Source of the DNA: Akkermansia muciniphila
GTDB taxonomy: Bacteria > Verrucomicrobiota > Verrucomicrobiia > Limisphaerales > F1-80-MAGS106
Assembly: GCA_945865375.1 (NCBI GenBank)
Contig: CAMBEJ010000010.1
Span: forward strand, 1-62,991
DNA length: 62,991 nucleotides
Direction: 5' to 3'
In this document: positions 43,177-52,759 of the stretch, piece after piece
How the letters are laid out: each line of letters starts with the position of its first letter
Position numbering within the stretch: position 1 is the first letter of the stretch
Notes under the pieces: generated by a model
Databases searched by the model: none
What the model was told of the DNA's origin: nothing
The model's input: the letters and a program-made list of their open reading frames with translations, nothing else
Made by a program: the position numbers and the translations under genes

Positions 43177-44481
43177 ATCTCCAGCCACGCAGAACAGGTG
43201 TCGATCGCCCCGGATCAGGAGACGGTTCGCAACGGGCACAGGGGAGGCGATGACACGTTCCCCCATGGGGTTCTCTCCCAGCAGTTCAAACTTAGGTTCC
43301 ACGCGCGCCACGAAGATCACTCCATCTTCGCGCGCCGCGTAGAGAATCCCATTGGCGATCACCGGGGACGAGTAGTACGGAGTTCTATGCTCCGGAAAGG
43401 CACCGCTCCAGACCGTTTTGCCGTCGGCCGGGTCGATGCAGACCACCTCGCCACGGTGCCGAAGCAGGTAAACCCGGCCCTTGTGGGAGGCAGGCGTGGC
43501 CACAAAGACGCCCAGGTCGTCGCGCTTCCAGGAACGGTGCGTCGTCGTCACATCCCCGCTGCCCCCGAGCTTGATGCCATGCAGCCGCGCCTGCCCTGGA
43601 CGATCATCGCGCCCCACCGGAACCACGGCCATGTTTCCGACGATCGCCGGCGTGGCGATCGCAGGCCAATAACCCGTTGATTCCGGGTTGAAGCCCCCAC
43701 AGAACCAGAGAAGCTTGCCGTTGGAGGCGTCGTGGGCGGTCAGATGGTCGGCTCCCCAAAGCAGCAGGGCTTCTTTGCCTTGGTGCTGAAAAGCGACCGG
43801 CGTCGTGTAGCCGTTGTCGTTTTCGGTCGGTGCCTTGTAGTGGCGCGCCTCTTGCCAGCGTAGCTCACCCGTGGTCTTGTCAAATCCGGCGATCCACGAC
43901 TCGCCACTGTGCATCCGGGTCATGACCAAGTGTTTGTCCGTGACAATAGGCGAGGCACCCTGGTCCCAGAAAATCTGGTCCCTGCCAAATCGTTCCACCA
44001 GGTTGATCCGCCAGCGGACAGTGCCATCGAACTCAAGCGCCGCCAGAGTTCCGCTCTTGAAGTAAACGAAAAGGCCCTGGCCATCCGTGACTGGCGAGGC
44101 ATTGCCGCTGGATCCCAATGTCCTATGCTTCGGCGGGCTTTCTGGTCCGAGGGAAGTCTGCCACAACCGTCGGCCAGAAAAATCGAACGCCATGACAGCA
44201 TCCTGCCCCTCGGCTGGAACGGTCAGATAGATACGCGCCTTCCGAACGATCGGAGTCGATGTCCCTTTGCCGGGCAGTTCGACTTTCCATAGAACATTGG
44301 TCGAGTCCCATTTGACGGGATAAGTGCCGGTCTCGATGCTGCCGCTGCCGTGCGGGCCACGCCAACTCGGCCATTCAATCTGGCTCGCCGCCGTGACGAA
44401 AACTGCGGTGAACGCGAGGAGTGTGATTGGCAGGATGCAACTCATGGTAAGCCGGGTCCCGCGCATGCTAAACTTTGTCAT
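43174..44481 (-). CDS. Exported PQQ-binding-like beta-propeller protein
   Basis: About 435 residues from the ATG at 44481, which precedes a signal peptide (MSCILPITLLAFTAVFVTAA within the first 35). An upstream in-frame start at 44574 adds an unlikely extension. The repeated blade pattern (GTLAALEFDGTVRWRINL, LTAHDASNGKLLWFCGGF, VVCIDPADGKTVWSGAF) is that of the PQQ-like/BamB-like eight-bladed propeller. The opening QIEWPSWRGPHGSG is characteristic of such proteins in Verrucomicrobia and Planctomycetes. No catalytic PQQ ligand set was identified, so it is probably a structural or quinone-independent propeller. Confidence 0.85.
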   Translation of the reverse strand: MTKFSMRGTRLTMSCILPITLLAFTAVFVTAASQIEWPSWRGPHGSGSIETGTYPVKWDSTNVLWKVELPGKGTSTPIVRKARIYLTVPAEGQDAVMAFDFSGRRLWQTSLGPESPPKHRTLGSSGNASPVTDGQGLFVYFKSGTLAALEFDGTVRWRINLVERFGRDQIFWDQGASPIVTDKHLVMTRMHSGESWIAGFDKTTGELRWQEARHYKAPTENDNGYTTPVAFQHQGKEALLLWGADHLTAHDASNGKLLWFCGGFNPESTGYWPAIATPAIVGNMAVVPVGRDDRPGQARLHGIKLGGSGDVTTTHRSWKRDDLGVFVATPASHKGRVYLLRHRGEVVCIDPADGKTVWSGAFPEHRTPYYSSPVIANGILYAAREDGVIFVARVEPKFELLGENPMGERVIASPVPVANRLLIRGDRHLFCVAGD

Positions 44482-44601
44482 ACCTCTCATTCCGCAAAAA
44501 CCAACGAAAAAAGGCAACAGCAATAGCACATGGGTGCAACTCACGGTTTCCGGGAGTTGTCGTTCGGAGGACAATACCTACCGCAAAATGGGACGAGTTA
44601 A

Positions 44602-44690
44602 CCACGGATGACACGGATAGCACGGATAGCACGGATAAAGTACCCATCTCAGCTCCCTTTCCTCATCCGTGTTATCCGTGTCATCCGTGG
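44602..44690. repeat. Inverted repeat of period-9 CACGGAT words
   Basis: Left arm 44602-44627 (CCACGGATGACACGGATAGC then CACGGAT) and right arm 44665-44690 are reverse complements at 25 of 26 positions. The left side continues with two AGCACGGAT units of period 9. It lies in the 516-base gap 44482-44997 together with a REP-like element, and no gene was seen there. Confidence 0.85.
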
Positions 44691-44839
44691 TGTCACTTCA
44701 GCGTGGTTAAGCGGCGGGATACCCGCGTCAGGGGAGGCGACCTCGGATAACGTGAGTTGCACCCATAGCACATCGGTGCAGCTCGAAGTTGTCGGTTGCG
44801 ACGCACGACCTGAGAAAATCCCGATGTGACGCCCCAATG

Positions 44840-44915
44840 TGGCAGCGGCGTCCCGCCGCTGCTCCGGGCAGAGCCGAGACGGCTCTGCCACTTTGCCGAC
44901 AAGTTCGGGATGCAC
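44840..44915. repeat. REP-like double hairpin element B
   Basis: Two perfect hairpins stand side by side: CAGCGGCG-TCC-CGCCGCTG (44843-44861) and GCAGAGCCG-AGA-CGGCTCTGC (44868-44888). An outer pair TGGCAG/CTGCCA makes a cloverleaf-like fold. The adjacent CCGACAAGTTCGGGATGCAC (44896-44915) matches element A at 19 of 20 positions. Confidence 0.75.
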
Positions 44916-44997
44916 TGGATTAAGCACATCGCTTCGTCTGCGGTCTTTTCTTCTTCTCTTGGCGAGAGAACTCCCCTAGCGTCGGCGCCAACCACCT

Positions 44998-46209
44998 GTG
45001 CAAACACAACTTAAAGCCAAACTCTCGGTCTTCATGTTCCTCCAATACTTCATCTGGGGTTCATGGTACGTCAGCCTTGGAACTTACCTCGCCAATGTCC
45101 TAAAGTTCAGCGGACAGGAGATCGGCATGGCCTACGGGGCCTTCGCCATCGGCGCGATGATTTCACCGTTTTTCGTCGGTTTGATCGCTGACCGCTATTT
45201 TGCCTCCGAAAAGATTCTGGCCTTGCTCGGCATCGTTGGCGGAGTGGTGCTGTGCGCGCTGCCCCATCTCGTGGTGTTCAAGGCGTTTTATCCAACGCTC
45301 ATTCTTTATTGCGCTTTGTTTGTGCCAACGCTGGCGCTGGGCAATTCCCTCTCGCTCCACCATCTCCAGGACGCCAAAACCGACTTTCCACGCGTGAAGA
45401 TTTTCTCCGCGATCGGATGGATTGCTGGCGGCGTGACGCTAAGCCTGCTACACGGCGAACAATCGTCCGTCCAATTCTACCTCGCCGGGGCGGCCTCGAT
45501 GCTTCTGGGCGCGTTCTCCCTTGTGCTGCCGCACACGCCGCCTCTGAAAACAGGGAAGCATGTGAAGCTTGCTGAAGTCCTGGGTTTGGACGCGCTCGCG
45601 CTCTTGAAACGGCCCTCATTCGCGATTTTTATCGGATGCATGTTTCTGATCTGCATCCCGCTCTACTTCTACTTCGTGATGATGTCGATTTACCTCACAG
45701 AATTGGAATGGACGGGCCTCGCTGGTAAAATGACGCTCGCACAGGTTTCAGACGTGGTCTTTTTGTTCCTCCTGCCGATCATGCTCAAGTCGTTGGGTTA
45801 CAAGAAAACGCTGTTCATCGGTATTCTCGCGTGGGCGATCCGTTACTTTCTCCTTGCGGGCAGCGTGAGCTCAGGGGGCTTGCAGACCACGCTGATATTC
45901 GGCGCAATCCTGCTGCATGGTGTCTGCTACGATTTTCTGTTTATCGCCGGTCAACTCTACGTCGATGACGAAGCCAACGAACGTATCCGAGGTGCCTGCC
46001 AGGGGTTTATTGCCTTTATTCTGTGGGGTGTCGGCGCATTCGTCGGCACCCTGCTCGCCGGGAAGGTCCTGTCCATGAACACGCTGACGGGGACGGCCGG
46101 CCCGATTCTTCACAATTGGAACAACATCTGGATGACCCCAGCCGTCGGCTCAAGCCTGGTCCTGGGGATTTTTCTCATCTTCTTCCGGGATCGCCCGAAG
46201 AAATTGTGA
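44998..46209 (+). CDS. MFS permease, nucleoside:H+ symporter-like
   Basis: 403 residues from a GTG at 44998, with about 12 membrane helices. The start MQTQLKAKLSVFMFLQYFIW followed by GSWYVSLGTYL is characteristic of the NupG-like nucleoside-proton symporter branch that is common in Planctomycetes and Verrucomicrobia. VGLIADRYFASEK is the loop-2/3 signature. The actual substrate may be a nucleoside or sugar. It lies 250 bases upstream of a glucose dehydrogenase on the same strand, which may hint at sugar use. Confidence 0.85.
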   Translation: MQTQLKAKLSVFMFLQYFIWGSWYVSLGTYLANVLKFSGQEIGMAYGAFAIGAMISPFFVGLIADRYFASEKILALLGIVGGVVLCALPHLVVFKAFYPTLILYCALFVPTLALGNSLSLHHLQDAKTDFPRVKIFSAIGWIAGGVTLSLLHGEQSSVQFYLAGAASMLLGAFSLVLPHTPPLKTGKHVKLAEVLGLDALALLKRPSFAIFIGCMFLICIPLYFYFVMMSIYLTELEWTGLAGKMTLAQVSDVVFLFLLPIMLKSLGYKKTLFIGILAWAIRYFLLAGSVSSGGLQTTLIFGAILLHGVCYDFLFIAGQLYVDDEANERIRGACQGFIAFILWGVGAFVGTLLAGKVLSMNTLTGTAGPILHNWNNIWMTPAVGSSLVLGIFLIFFRDRPKKL

Positions 46210-46462
46210 GCCGCAGGTGGCCGCATCACGGAGAGCGTAGGGAATCGGTTCCTGACGGCCCCTCGTTCATCGTGAGTGGTTCATGGGCTCGATTCACGTC
46301 CGAGTCTTTGGATGGGTTCATTGCCAGGGGAGGCGCTTCTTTGGGTTCCATGTCTGTCTCTTTCAGCGGTTCAACCCCTTCATTCGCGCCCAGGAGGGAA
46401 AAAGCAAAGAATGATTTCAAAAGTTGAATTCTTGCAAAGTCCCCGTCATAGTCCCTTCCCCG

Positions 46463-47578
46463 ATGAACGCCGTTGCTGTTAATCCGCGGAAACGCGAAGT
46501 CAGTTTGATCAACCATCCTGCGCCTGATATTTCGGCGCCGACTGAAGTGAAGTTTCGCACTCTCGAAGTCGGCATATGCGGCACGGACCGCGAAATCTGC
46601 CGCTTCGATTACGGCAATCCGCCGATCGGCTCTGATCATCTTGTGCTCGGTCACGAAGGACTTGGCCTAGTGACGGAGGTCGGCTCAGACGTCCACCAGA
46701 TCAAGCCAGGCGACCTGGTTGTGCCGATGGTGCGCCGCCCGTGCCAACACGAGCACTGTCTGCCCTGTCGGAGCGGCCGCTCGGATTTCTGCACGACCGG
46801 CGATTTTGTCGAACGGGGGATCAAGGAATGCCACGGATTCATGACCGAATACGTTGTGGATCACGAGCAGTATCTTTGCGTCGTGCCGCCTGACCTGCGC
46901 GATGTTGCGGTGCTGATGGAACCGCTCACGGTCGCCGAGAAAGCGTTGATCCAGATCTGGCAGATTCAGAAGCGGCTACACTGGGAATGTCCGGTGGTCG
47001 AGGGCAAAGCGCCCGGACATTGCCGTCAGGCGGTGGTCCTTGGTGCCGGTCCCATAGGCATTCTTGGAGCCATGGCGTTAAAGGTTGCCGGCTTTCAGAC
47101 TACCGTGTATTCGCGTTCCAAGCCGCCAAACCTCAAATCTGAGCTCGTGGAGTCGTTCGGTGCGCGCTACATCTCGTCGGAAACGACCCAGCCCGAAGTG
47201 CTGGCTCAGATGCTCGGAAACATCGACGTGGTCTATGAAGGCGTCGGCGGTGCCAAGGTCGCTTTCGACGTGCTCAAGGTTCTGGGATTAAACGGGATTT
47301 TCGTCTTCACTGGCATCCCCGGGTTTCCGCTTCCGCATATCATGATTGATGGAGAATTGATCATGCGAAACATGGTGCTGAAAAACCAGGTCGCACTCGG
47401 CACGGTCAACGCAGGCCGTGATGCGTTCGAAGCGTCCATCCACGATCTGGGCATTTTCATGCAGCGCTGGCCAGAGGCGGTGCGTTCGCTGATCACGGGC
47501 CGGCACAAGCTTGGCAACGCAAAGGAGCTGCTGCTCGGCAAAGCGACCGGTATCAAAAACGTGCTGGAGGTGGGGTAA
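46463..47578 (+). CDS. Glucose 1-dehydrogenase-like zinc alcohol dehydrogenase
   Basis: 371 residues from the ATG at 46463. Visible are the catalytic zinc cysteine in EVGICGTDREICRFDYG, LGHEGLG, the structural zinc cysteine set CQHEHCLPCRSGRSDFC, and the Rossmann VVLGAGPIGILGAMALK. GTDREI is typical of the archaeal-type glucose dehydrogenase group with the Glc-DH C-terminal domain. It would oxidise glucose (or galactose) to gluconolactone with NAD(P). Substrate is by family. It follows the MFS permease gene. Confidence 0.85.
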   Translation: MNAVAVNPRKREVSLINHPAPDISAPTEVKFRTLEVGICGTDREICRFDYGNPPIGSDHLVLGHEGLGLVTEVGSDVHQIKPGDLVVPMVRRPCQHEHCLPCRSGRSDFCTTGDFVERGIKECHGFMTEYVVDHEQYLCVVPPDLRDVAVLMEPLTVAEKALIQIWQIQKRLHWECPVVEGKAPGHCRQAVVLGAGPIGILGAMALKVAGFQTTVYSRSKPPNLKSELVESFGARYISSETTQPEVLAQMLGNIDVVYEGVGGAKVAFDVLKVLGLNGIFVFTGIPGFPLPHIMIDGELIMRNMVLKNQVALGTVNAGRDAFEASIHDLGIFMQRWPEAVRSLITGRHKLGNAKELLLGKATGIKNVLEVG

Positions 47579-47656
47579 GCACATTGACTCCTGGATCGGA
47601 CCCGCTACCGGCGAGGAATAACTCCTCCGTCCTACGAACCCTTTACGTCATTTGAA

Positions 47657-48553
47657 ATGAAGCATTTGTTGTCCTTGGAATCCATGTCTCCGGGAGATCT
47701 GCGCGCCATCTTGCGCCAAACGACCCCGTTTAAGCGTGATCGTGGACATCACGCTCAGCAGCCGCTCACCGGCCAAACGTGGGCTCTGATTTTCAGCAAA
47801 TCCTCGACGCGGACGCGGGTTTCCTTCGAAGTCGCCGTGCGCGAACTCGGAGGGCAGCCCATGTTTCTCAATGCCAACGATATTCAACTGGGTCGAGGCG
47901 AGCCGATCAAGGACACCGCACGCGTGCTCGGACGCATGGTGCATGGGGCGATCATCCGCACCTTTGCCCAACAAGACATCAACGAGTTCGCCGCCTACTC
48001 GAACATCCCAACCGTCAATGCCCTGACGGACGACGAGCATCCCTGTCAAATTCTCGCAGATATTTTCACATTTGAGGAGAAGCGCGGCCCGATCACGCGC
48101 AAGGTTGTGACCTTCATCGGCGACGGTGCCTGCAATGTCGCGGCAAGCTGGATCTTCGCCGCAGCCAAACTCGATTTTGAGCTTCGCATCGCCGCTCCAG
48201 AAGCCTACCAACCTTCCGCGGAGTTGTTGGCGCGCGCCGGAGGCCGTGTCACTTGTTTCAAAGATGTTCTCGAGGCGGCTTCAGGGTCGCATCTCCTCTA
48301 CACAGATGTCTGGGTTTCCATGGGCAAGGAGGCGGAGGCAGCGGAGAGGCTGAGCCTTCTGACCGGCTACCAAGTCAACAGCGTCGTCGTCAAGGTTGCC
48401 GCGAGCGATGCATTGGTTATGCACTGCCTCCCAGCCTATCGCGACAAGGAAATCGATGAGGAAACCTTCGAAGCCCATGCGCAAACCATCTTCGATCAAG
48501 CCGAAAACCGACTTCATGCACAGAAATCGGTTCTGAACTGGTTGCGGTGCTGA
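47657..48553 (+). CDS. argF: Ornithine carbamoyltransferase
   Basis: 298 residues. Carbamoyl-phosphate loop SKSSTRTRVSFE, then HPCQILADIFT and the ornithine-binding MHCLPAYRDKEI, all canonical. It converts ornithine and carbamoyl phosphate to citrulline in arginine synthesis (or the reverse in catabolism). No other arg gene is adjacent. It is followed by a REP-like element and the Liv operon. Confidence 0.95.
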   Translation: MKHLLSLESMSPGDLRAILRQTTPFKRDRGHHAQQPLTGQTWALIFSKSSTRTRVSFEVAVRELGGQPMFLNANDIQLGRGEPIKDTARVLGRMVHGAIIRTFAQQDINEFAAYSNIPTVNALTDDEHPCQILADIFTFEEKRGPITRKVVTFIGDGACNVAASWIFAAAKLDFELRIAAPEAYQPSAELLARAGGRVTCFKDVLEAASGSHLLYTDVWVSMGKEAEAAERLSLLTGYQVNSVVVKVAASDALVMHCLPAYRDKEIDEETFEAHAQTIFDQAENRLHAQKSVLNWLRC

Positions 48554-48584
48554 CCCTGATCCTGGCCCAAACCATTTGAACTGA

Positions 48585-48750
48585 GCACTCATTACTTCCC
48601 AGGGCTGATTCAAGAAAACAGCGGATGCTCAGCCAGAGGGGCCGGAGCGCCGATTTCCAATCGGCTTGGCTGCGCGACCGACGGATCGTTGAACCAAAGC
48701 CGGCTGGAAGCCAGCGCTCCGTTTTCTTGAATCAGCACTCATTACTTCCC
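48585..48750. repeat. REPIN-like element flanked by 16-bp direct repeats
   Basis: The direct repeat GCACTCATTACTTCCC is at 48585-48600 and 48735-48750. Just inside is a perfect 15-bp inverted repeat (CTGATTCAAGAAAAC 48605-48619; GTTTTCTTGAATCAG 48721-48735). Inside that, REP-like arms 48643-48667 and 48697-48721 match inverted at 20 of 25 positions, each containing GGAGCGC and a TTCCA loop. Two REP units head to head form a REPIN layout. It occupies the gap between argF and the livJ-like gene. Confidence 0.8.
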
Positions 48751-48856
48751 GAGACAACGCTTTGGAGATTGAAACGCCCGGCGTGTTTCCCTAGCCTCCT
48801 GGGTGGGTCGCGATTGGGCAGAGATCTCAAACAGCGGCCGCTATCCAAAAACATTT

Positions 48857-50029
48857 ATGAAGACGCGTGTTCAAGCTCTTTGCGGGGTCACCACTCTTAT
48901 CCTGGTCACCCTGCTGCTCGGATGCAACAAGCCTGCGGAGACATCGCAATCAAACACCCCAGGCAAGTTCCAAGGAGTGATCAAGATTGGCGAGTTCGCC
49001 TCGCTCACGGGCAAGGAGGCGGCCTTCGGCATCTCCTCGCATAATGGCACACAACTCGCCATCGACGAACTCAACGCGGCGGGTGGCGCCCTGGGGAAAG
49101 AACTCAAGCTGCTCACAGAAGATGACCAATCCAAGGCAGGCGAACCCGCCACGGTGGTCCGAAAACTCATCACCCGCGAGAACGTGATCGCCATCCTCGG
49201 TGAGGTCGCCTCATCCAGATCCCTCGAAGCCGCCCCGATCTGTCAGCAAAACAAAATCCCGATGATTTCGCCCTCGTCGACCAACCCGCGGGTGACCGAG
49301 ATTGGGGACTACATCTTTAGGGTCTGCTTCATCGATCCTTTCCAGGGCACCGTGATGGCGAACTTCGCGAAGAATACGCTCAAAGCAAAAAATATTGCGA
49401 TTCTCACGGACGTCAAAGCTGACTACAGCATGGGTTTGGCGAAGTTTTTTAAAGAACGCCTGATTGCGGACGGGGGCAAGGTGGTGGCTGAACAAAGCTA
49501 CAGTGGAGGGGATAAAGACTTTAAAGCGCAATTGACCTCCATCAAAGCCTCAAACCCCGAGGGGTTGTTCATACCAGGCTATTATACGGAGGTGGGCCTC
49601 ATCCTGGGCCAAGCCAAGGAGTTGGGGATCAAGTTCCCCATGTTCGGCGGCGACGGCTGGGAATCCACCAAGCTCATGGAAATCGCGGGGCCTGCGGCGG
49701 AAGGGATGTATTTCTCGACGCACTACTCTCCCGAACTGGATGCCCCGCTGGCGAAAACATTCGTGCAGAAGTACCAAGCCAAATTTAAAGAGGCACCCGA
49801 TGCCATGGCGGCTCTCGGCTATGACTCGGCCCTGATTCTCGTGGAGGCGATTAAGAAGGCCGGTTCGACCGAAGGCGCGAAAATACGGGATGCGCTCGCC
49901 TCGACAAAAGACTTCGTGGGAGTCACTGGCACAACCACTATTGACGCGCAACGCAACGTTTCGAAGCCCGCGGTGATCCTGACGATCAAAGAGGGCAAGT
50001 TCAAATACGTGGAGACGATCGCCCCGTAA
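48857..50029 (+). CDS. Branched-chain amino acid-type ABC substrate-binding lipoprotein
   Basis: 390 residues from the ATG at 48857. A lipoprotein signal (LILVTLLLGC) predicts membrane attachment through the cysteine. The type I periplasmic-binding fold of the LivJ group is shown by IKIGEFASLTGKEAAFG, GTQLAIDELNAAGG, ILGEVASS, and PMISPSSTNPRVTE. The ligand could be Leu/Ile/Val or a related amide. First gene of livJ-H-M-G-F order. Confidence 0.93.
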   Translation: MKTRVQALCGVTTLILVTLLLGCNKPAETSQSNTPGKFQGVIKIGEFASLTGKEAAFGISSHNGTQLAIDELNAAGGALGKELKLLTEDDQSKAGEPATVVRKLITRENVIAILGEVASSRSLEAAPICQQNKIPMISPSSTNPRVTEIGDYIFRVCFIDPFQGTVMANFAKNTLKAKNIAILTDVKADYSMGLAKFFKERLIADGGKVVAEQSYSGGDKDFKAQLTSIKASNPEGLFIPGYYTEVGLILGQAKELGIKFPMFGGDGWESTKLMEIAGPAAEGMYFSTHYSPELDAPLAKTFVQKYQAKFKEAPDAMAALGYDSALILVEAIKKAGSTEGAKIRDALASTKDFVGVTGTTTIDAQRNVSKPAVILTIKEGKFKYVETIAP

Positions 50030-50034
50030 CACTG

Positions 50035-50937
50035 ATGTTGGAGTTTCTTCAACAGCTCATCAACGGACTCGCGCTCGGCTCGATCTACGCCCTGATCGCG
50101 CTGGGGTACACCATGGTCTATGGGGTCCTTCGTTTCATCAATTTCGCCCACAGCGACGTGTTCATGGTCGGCGCCTTCTGCGGCTATTACGCTTCCAAAG
50201 TCGGTTCGCGGTTTCTTGCCTCAGGAACGGTCACGGCCGCGATCGTGGTTTTTCTCATGTCGATGGTGGTTTGCGCCCTGCTGGGCATCCTCATCGAACG
50301 CCTCGCGTACAGGCCCCTGCGCGAGCGATCCAAACTCACGGTTCTCATCACCGCCATTGGTGTCTCGCTCCTGATGGAATTCACAGGGCAATTGGTGTTC
50401 GGCGCCGATCCCAAGTCTTTCAGATTGCTCCCCAGCAAAAACCTCCAGATCTTCGGCGGCCTTGTTTTCAACACGAATCAAGTGGTGGTGCTCGGAGTGA
50501 CGGTGCTGCTACTGGTCGTATTGCAAATGATTGTGCTCAAGACCAAGATGGGCACTGCGATGCGAGCCGTCTCCTATAATCACCGCGCCGCCGCCCTCAT
50601 GGGCATCAACATTGACGTGGTGATCAGTTTCACGTTTGGTCTCGGTTCGGCCCTCGCTGCGGCCGCAGGCATCCTTTACGCAATCAGCTATCCCTCGATA
50701 GATCCTCTCATGGGAGTCATGCCCGGTCTCAAGGCCTTCGTCGCAGCCGTGCTCGGCGGCGTCGGCAGCATCCCGGGAGCTGCCATCGGCGGCGTCCTGA
50801 TTGGGATCATAGAAACCCTCGTCAGCGGCTACGTGTCCTCGACGTACCGTGACGCCATCGCGTTCGGGGTTCTGATTCTGATCCTGTTGTTCAAACCCAC
50901 GGGCCTCCTAGGCCAGCCCACCGTGGAAAAGGTTTGA
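50035..50937 (+). CDS. ABC importer permease LivH-type
   Basis: 300 residues with about eight membrane helices. LivH signature segments are QLINGLALGSIYALIALGYT, MVYGVLRFINFAHSDVFM and GLKAFVAAVLGGVGSIPGA. The start is 5 bases after the substrate-binding protein stop. It forms the channel with the LivM-type partner. Confidence 0.94.
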   Translation: MLEFLQQLINGLALGSIYALIALGYTMVYGVLRFINFAHSDVFMVGAFCGYYASKVGSRFLASGTVTAAIVVFLMSMVVCALLGILIERLAYRPLRERSKLTVLITAIGVSLLMEFTGQLVFGADPKSFRLLPSKNLQIFGGLVFNTNQVVVLGVTVLLLVVLQMIVLKTKMGTAMRAVSYNHRAAALMGINIDVVISFTFGLGSALAAAAGILYAISYPSIDPLMGVMPGLKAFVAAVLGGVGSIPGAAIGGVLIGIIETLVSGYVSSTYRDAIAFGVLILILLFKPTGLLGQPTVEKV

Positions 50938-50940
50938 CCC

Positions 50941-51927
50941 ATGCCCCATCGCCCTAAGTCGACCCTGTTCGCCGCGGTGTTGATCATCGCGGCGCTCGCG
51001 TTGGTCGTGCCTCAGTCGATAAACCAATATTATCTCTTCATCCTTTACGACATCGGCATCAACATCATCCTCGCGGTCAGCCTCAACCTGATAAACGGTT
51101 ACACAGGCCAGTTCTCTCTGGGTCACGCGGGTTTCATGGCGGTGGGAGGCTATACCTCCGCCTATATCACCACGGTCCTGGGCCCCAAGCTGCTCCTGCT
51201 CTTGGGCGGCGCCGGCACCGCTTCATCCTCCCTGCTTTTCCTCGGCTCCCTGCTCGCCGGAGGGTTCACCGCCGCGCTCGCCGGCCTGCTCGTGGGGTTG
51301 CCTTCCCTCCGTCTCCGCGGCGATTACCTCGCCATCGTCACGCTCGGTTTCGGCGAGATCATCCGTGTCGTCATCCAGAGCATGGACGCCGTCGGCGGCC
51401 AGCGGGGCTTCAGTGTCGCTCAAACTTACACGAACCTTTTTTGGACCTTTTCCATGGCCGCCCTCACCATCTACACCATCGTCGCCTTGGTCCGTTCTTC
51501 CTATGGACGGGGCTTCATCGCGGTGCATGATGACGAAATCGCCGCCGAAGCCATGGGCATCAACACCACCCAATATAAGGTCACGGCATTTGTCACGGGA
51601 GCCTTTTTTGCCGGCCTCGCTGGTGGGCTTTACGCCCATTCCAAAGGATTCCTCACCCCCGGTGGATTCGATTTCATGAAATCCATCGAAATCGTTGTCA
51701 TGGTTATCCTCGGCGGCATGGGCAACACGCTTGGCGTTATCCTGGCTGCCATCCTGCTCACCATCCTCCCCGAAGCCCTCCGGTCATTCGAAAAATACCG
51801 GATGATCCTCTACTCACTCATGCTGGTCATTCTCATGATCACCCGTCCTCAAGGGTTGTTCGCTTGGAATTGGAAATGGCGCAGGCGTGCCTCCCCTGCC
51901 ACATCCAATAAGAAGGGCAGTCCATGA
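50941..51927 (+). CDS. ABC importer permease LivM-type
   Basis: 328 residues. Typical LivM segments are NLINGYTGQFSLGHAGFMAV, LRGDYLAIVTLGFGEIIRV and MGNTLGVILAAILLTILPEA. It lies 3 bases after livH and overlaps the LivG-type gene by 4 bases, indicating translational coupling. Confidence 0.94.
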   Translation: MPHRPKSTLFAAVLIIAALALVVPQSINQYYLFILYDIGINIILAVSLNLINGYTGQFSLGHAGFMAVGGYTSAYITTVLGPKLLLLLGGAGTASSSLLFLGSLLAGGFTAALAGLLVGLPSLRLRGDYLAIVTLGFGEIIRVVIQSMDAVGGQRGFSVAQTYTNLFWTFSMAALTIYTIVALVRSSYGRGFIAVHDDEIAAEAMGINTTQYKVTAFVTGAFFAGLAGGLYAHSKGFLTPGGFDFMKSIEIVVMVILGGMGNTLGVILAAILLTILPEALRSFEKYRMILYSLMLVILMITRPQGLFAWNWKWRRRASPATSNKKGSP

Positions 51928-52718
51928 GGCGCTCGAACCGGCCCCTGCTCAATCTTCAGCAATGCACCATCCGCTTCGGCGGCCTCACCGCCGTCTCCGA
52001 ACTGGATCTCCTGATCGAACAAACAGAGCTCGTCGGTCTTATCGGCCCGAACGGCGCCGGCAAAACAACGGTGTTCAACATGATCACGGGAGTCTATCAG
52101 CCATCCGAAGGTGTCATCCTCTTTGACGGATCCGCCATCCATGGCAAAAAGCCCTACACAATCACCAGCCACGGCATCGCTCGCACCTTTCAGAATATCC
52201 GCCTTTTTGCGTCTCTGTCCGTTTTTGACAACGTCCGCGTCGCCTTCCACCTCCACCTCACCGGTGGCATCGCTCACGCACTATGGCGCGGCAAGGCGTT
52301 TGCTCAGGAAGAAAACCAGATCGCCCTCCAGGTCATGGAGATGCTCGACATCTTCGACCTTGGCCGATTCGCCGACAGCCCCGCCAAAAGCCTGCCTTAC
52401 GGCGACCAGCGACGCCTCGAGATCGTGCGCGCTCTCGCGACGCGACCCAAACTCCTCCTCCTCGACGAGCCTGCCGCAGGCATGAACCCAACCGAAAAGG
52501 TTGAGCTCATGAAACTCATTCAGTTCATCAAGAAAAAATACGAGATCTCCGTGCTGCTCGTCGAACACGACATGACCGTTGTCATGGGAATCTGCGAACG
52601 CATAGTCGTCCTTGATTACGGCATCAAAATCGCTGAAGGCATCCCTGCGGACATCCGGTCCAACCCTAAAGTCATAGAAGCTTACCTCGGTGATGCCCAC
52701 ATCAAAATTGATACCTGA
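51924..52718 (+). CDS. ABC importer ATPase LivG-type
   Basis: 264 residues. Walker A GPNGAGKTTVFNMITG, Q-loop region GIARTFQNIRLF, the LivG-style signature LPYGDQRRLEI, Walker B LLLLDEPAAGMNP and the H-loop VEHDM are all present. It powers the LivH/LivM channel together with the LivF-type ATPase. Confidence 0.95.
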   Translation: MRRSNRPLLNLQQCTIRFGGLTAVSELDLLIEQTELVGLIGPNGAGKTTVFNMITGVYQPSEGVILFDGSAIHGKKPYTITSHGIARTFQNIRLFASLSVFDNVRVAFHLHLTGGIAHALWRGKAFAQEENQIALQVMEMLDIFDLGRFADSPAKSLPYGDQRRLEIVRALATRPKLLLLDEPAAGMNPTEKVELMKLIQFIKKKYEISVLLVEHDMTVVMGICERIVVLDYGIKIAEGIPADIRSNPKVIEAYLGDAHIKIDT

Positions 52719-52759
52719 CAGACCTCCACATCCAGAGCTCCCCAGGAATCCCAAAACAC

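Noticed and set aside
42883..43680. 265-residue plus-strand frame across repeat copy 3 and the PQQ gene
   Set aside because: Its start lies in the repeat and the rest is antisense to the PQQ propeller.
44840..44890. Double hairpin as a tRNA
   Set aside because: Cloverleaf-like pairing but no TTCGA arm, no CCA-type acceptor and wrong arm lengths.
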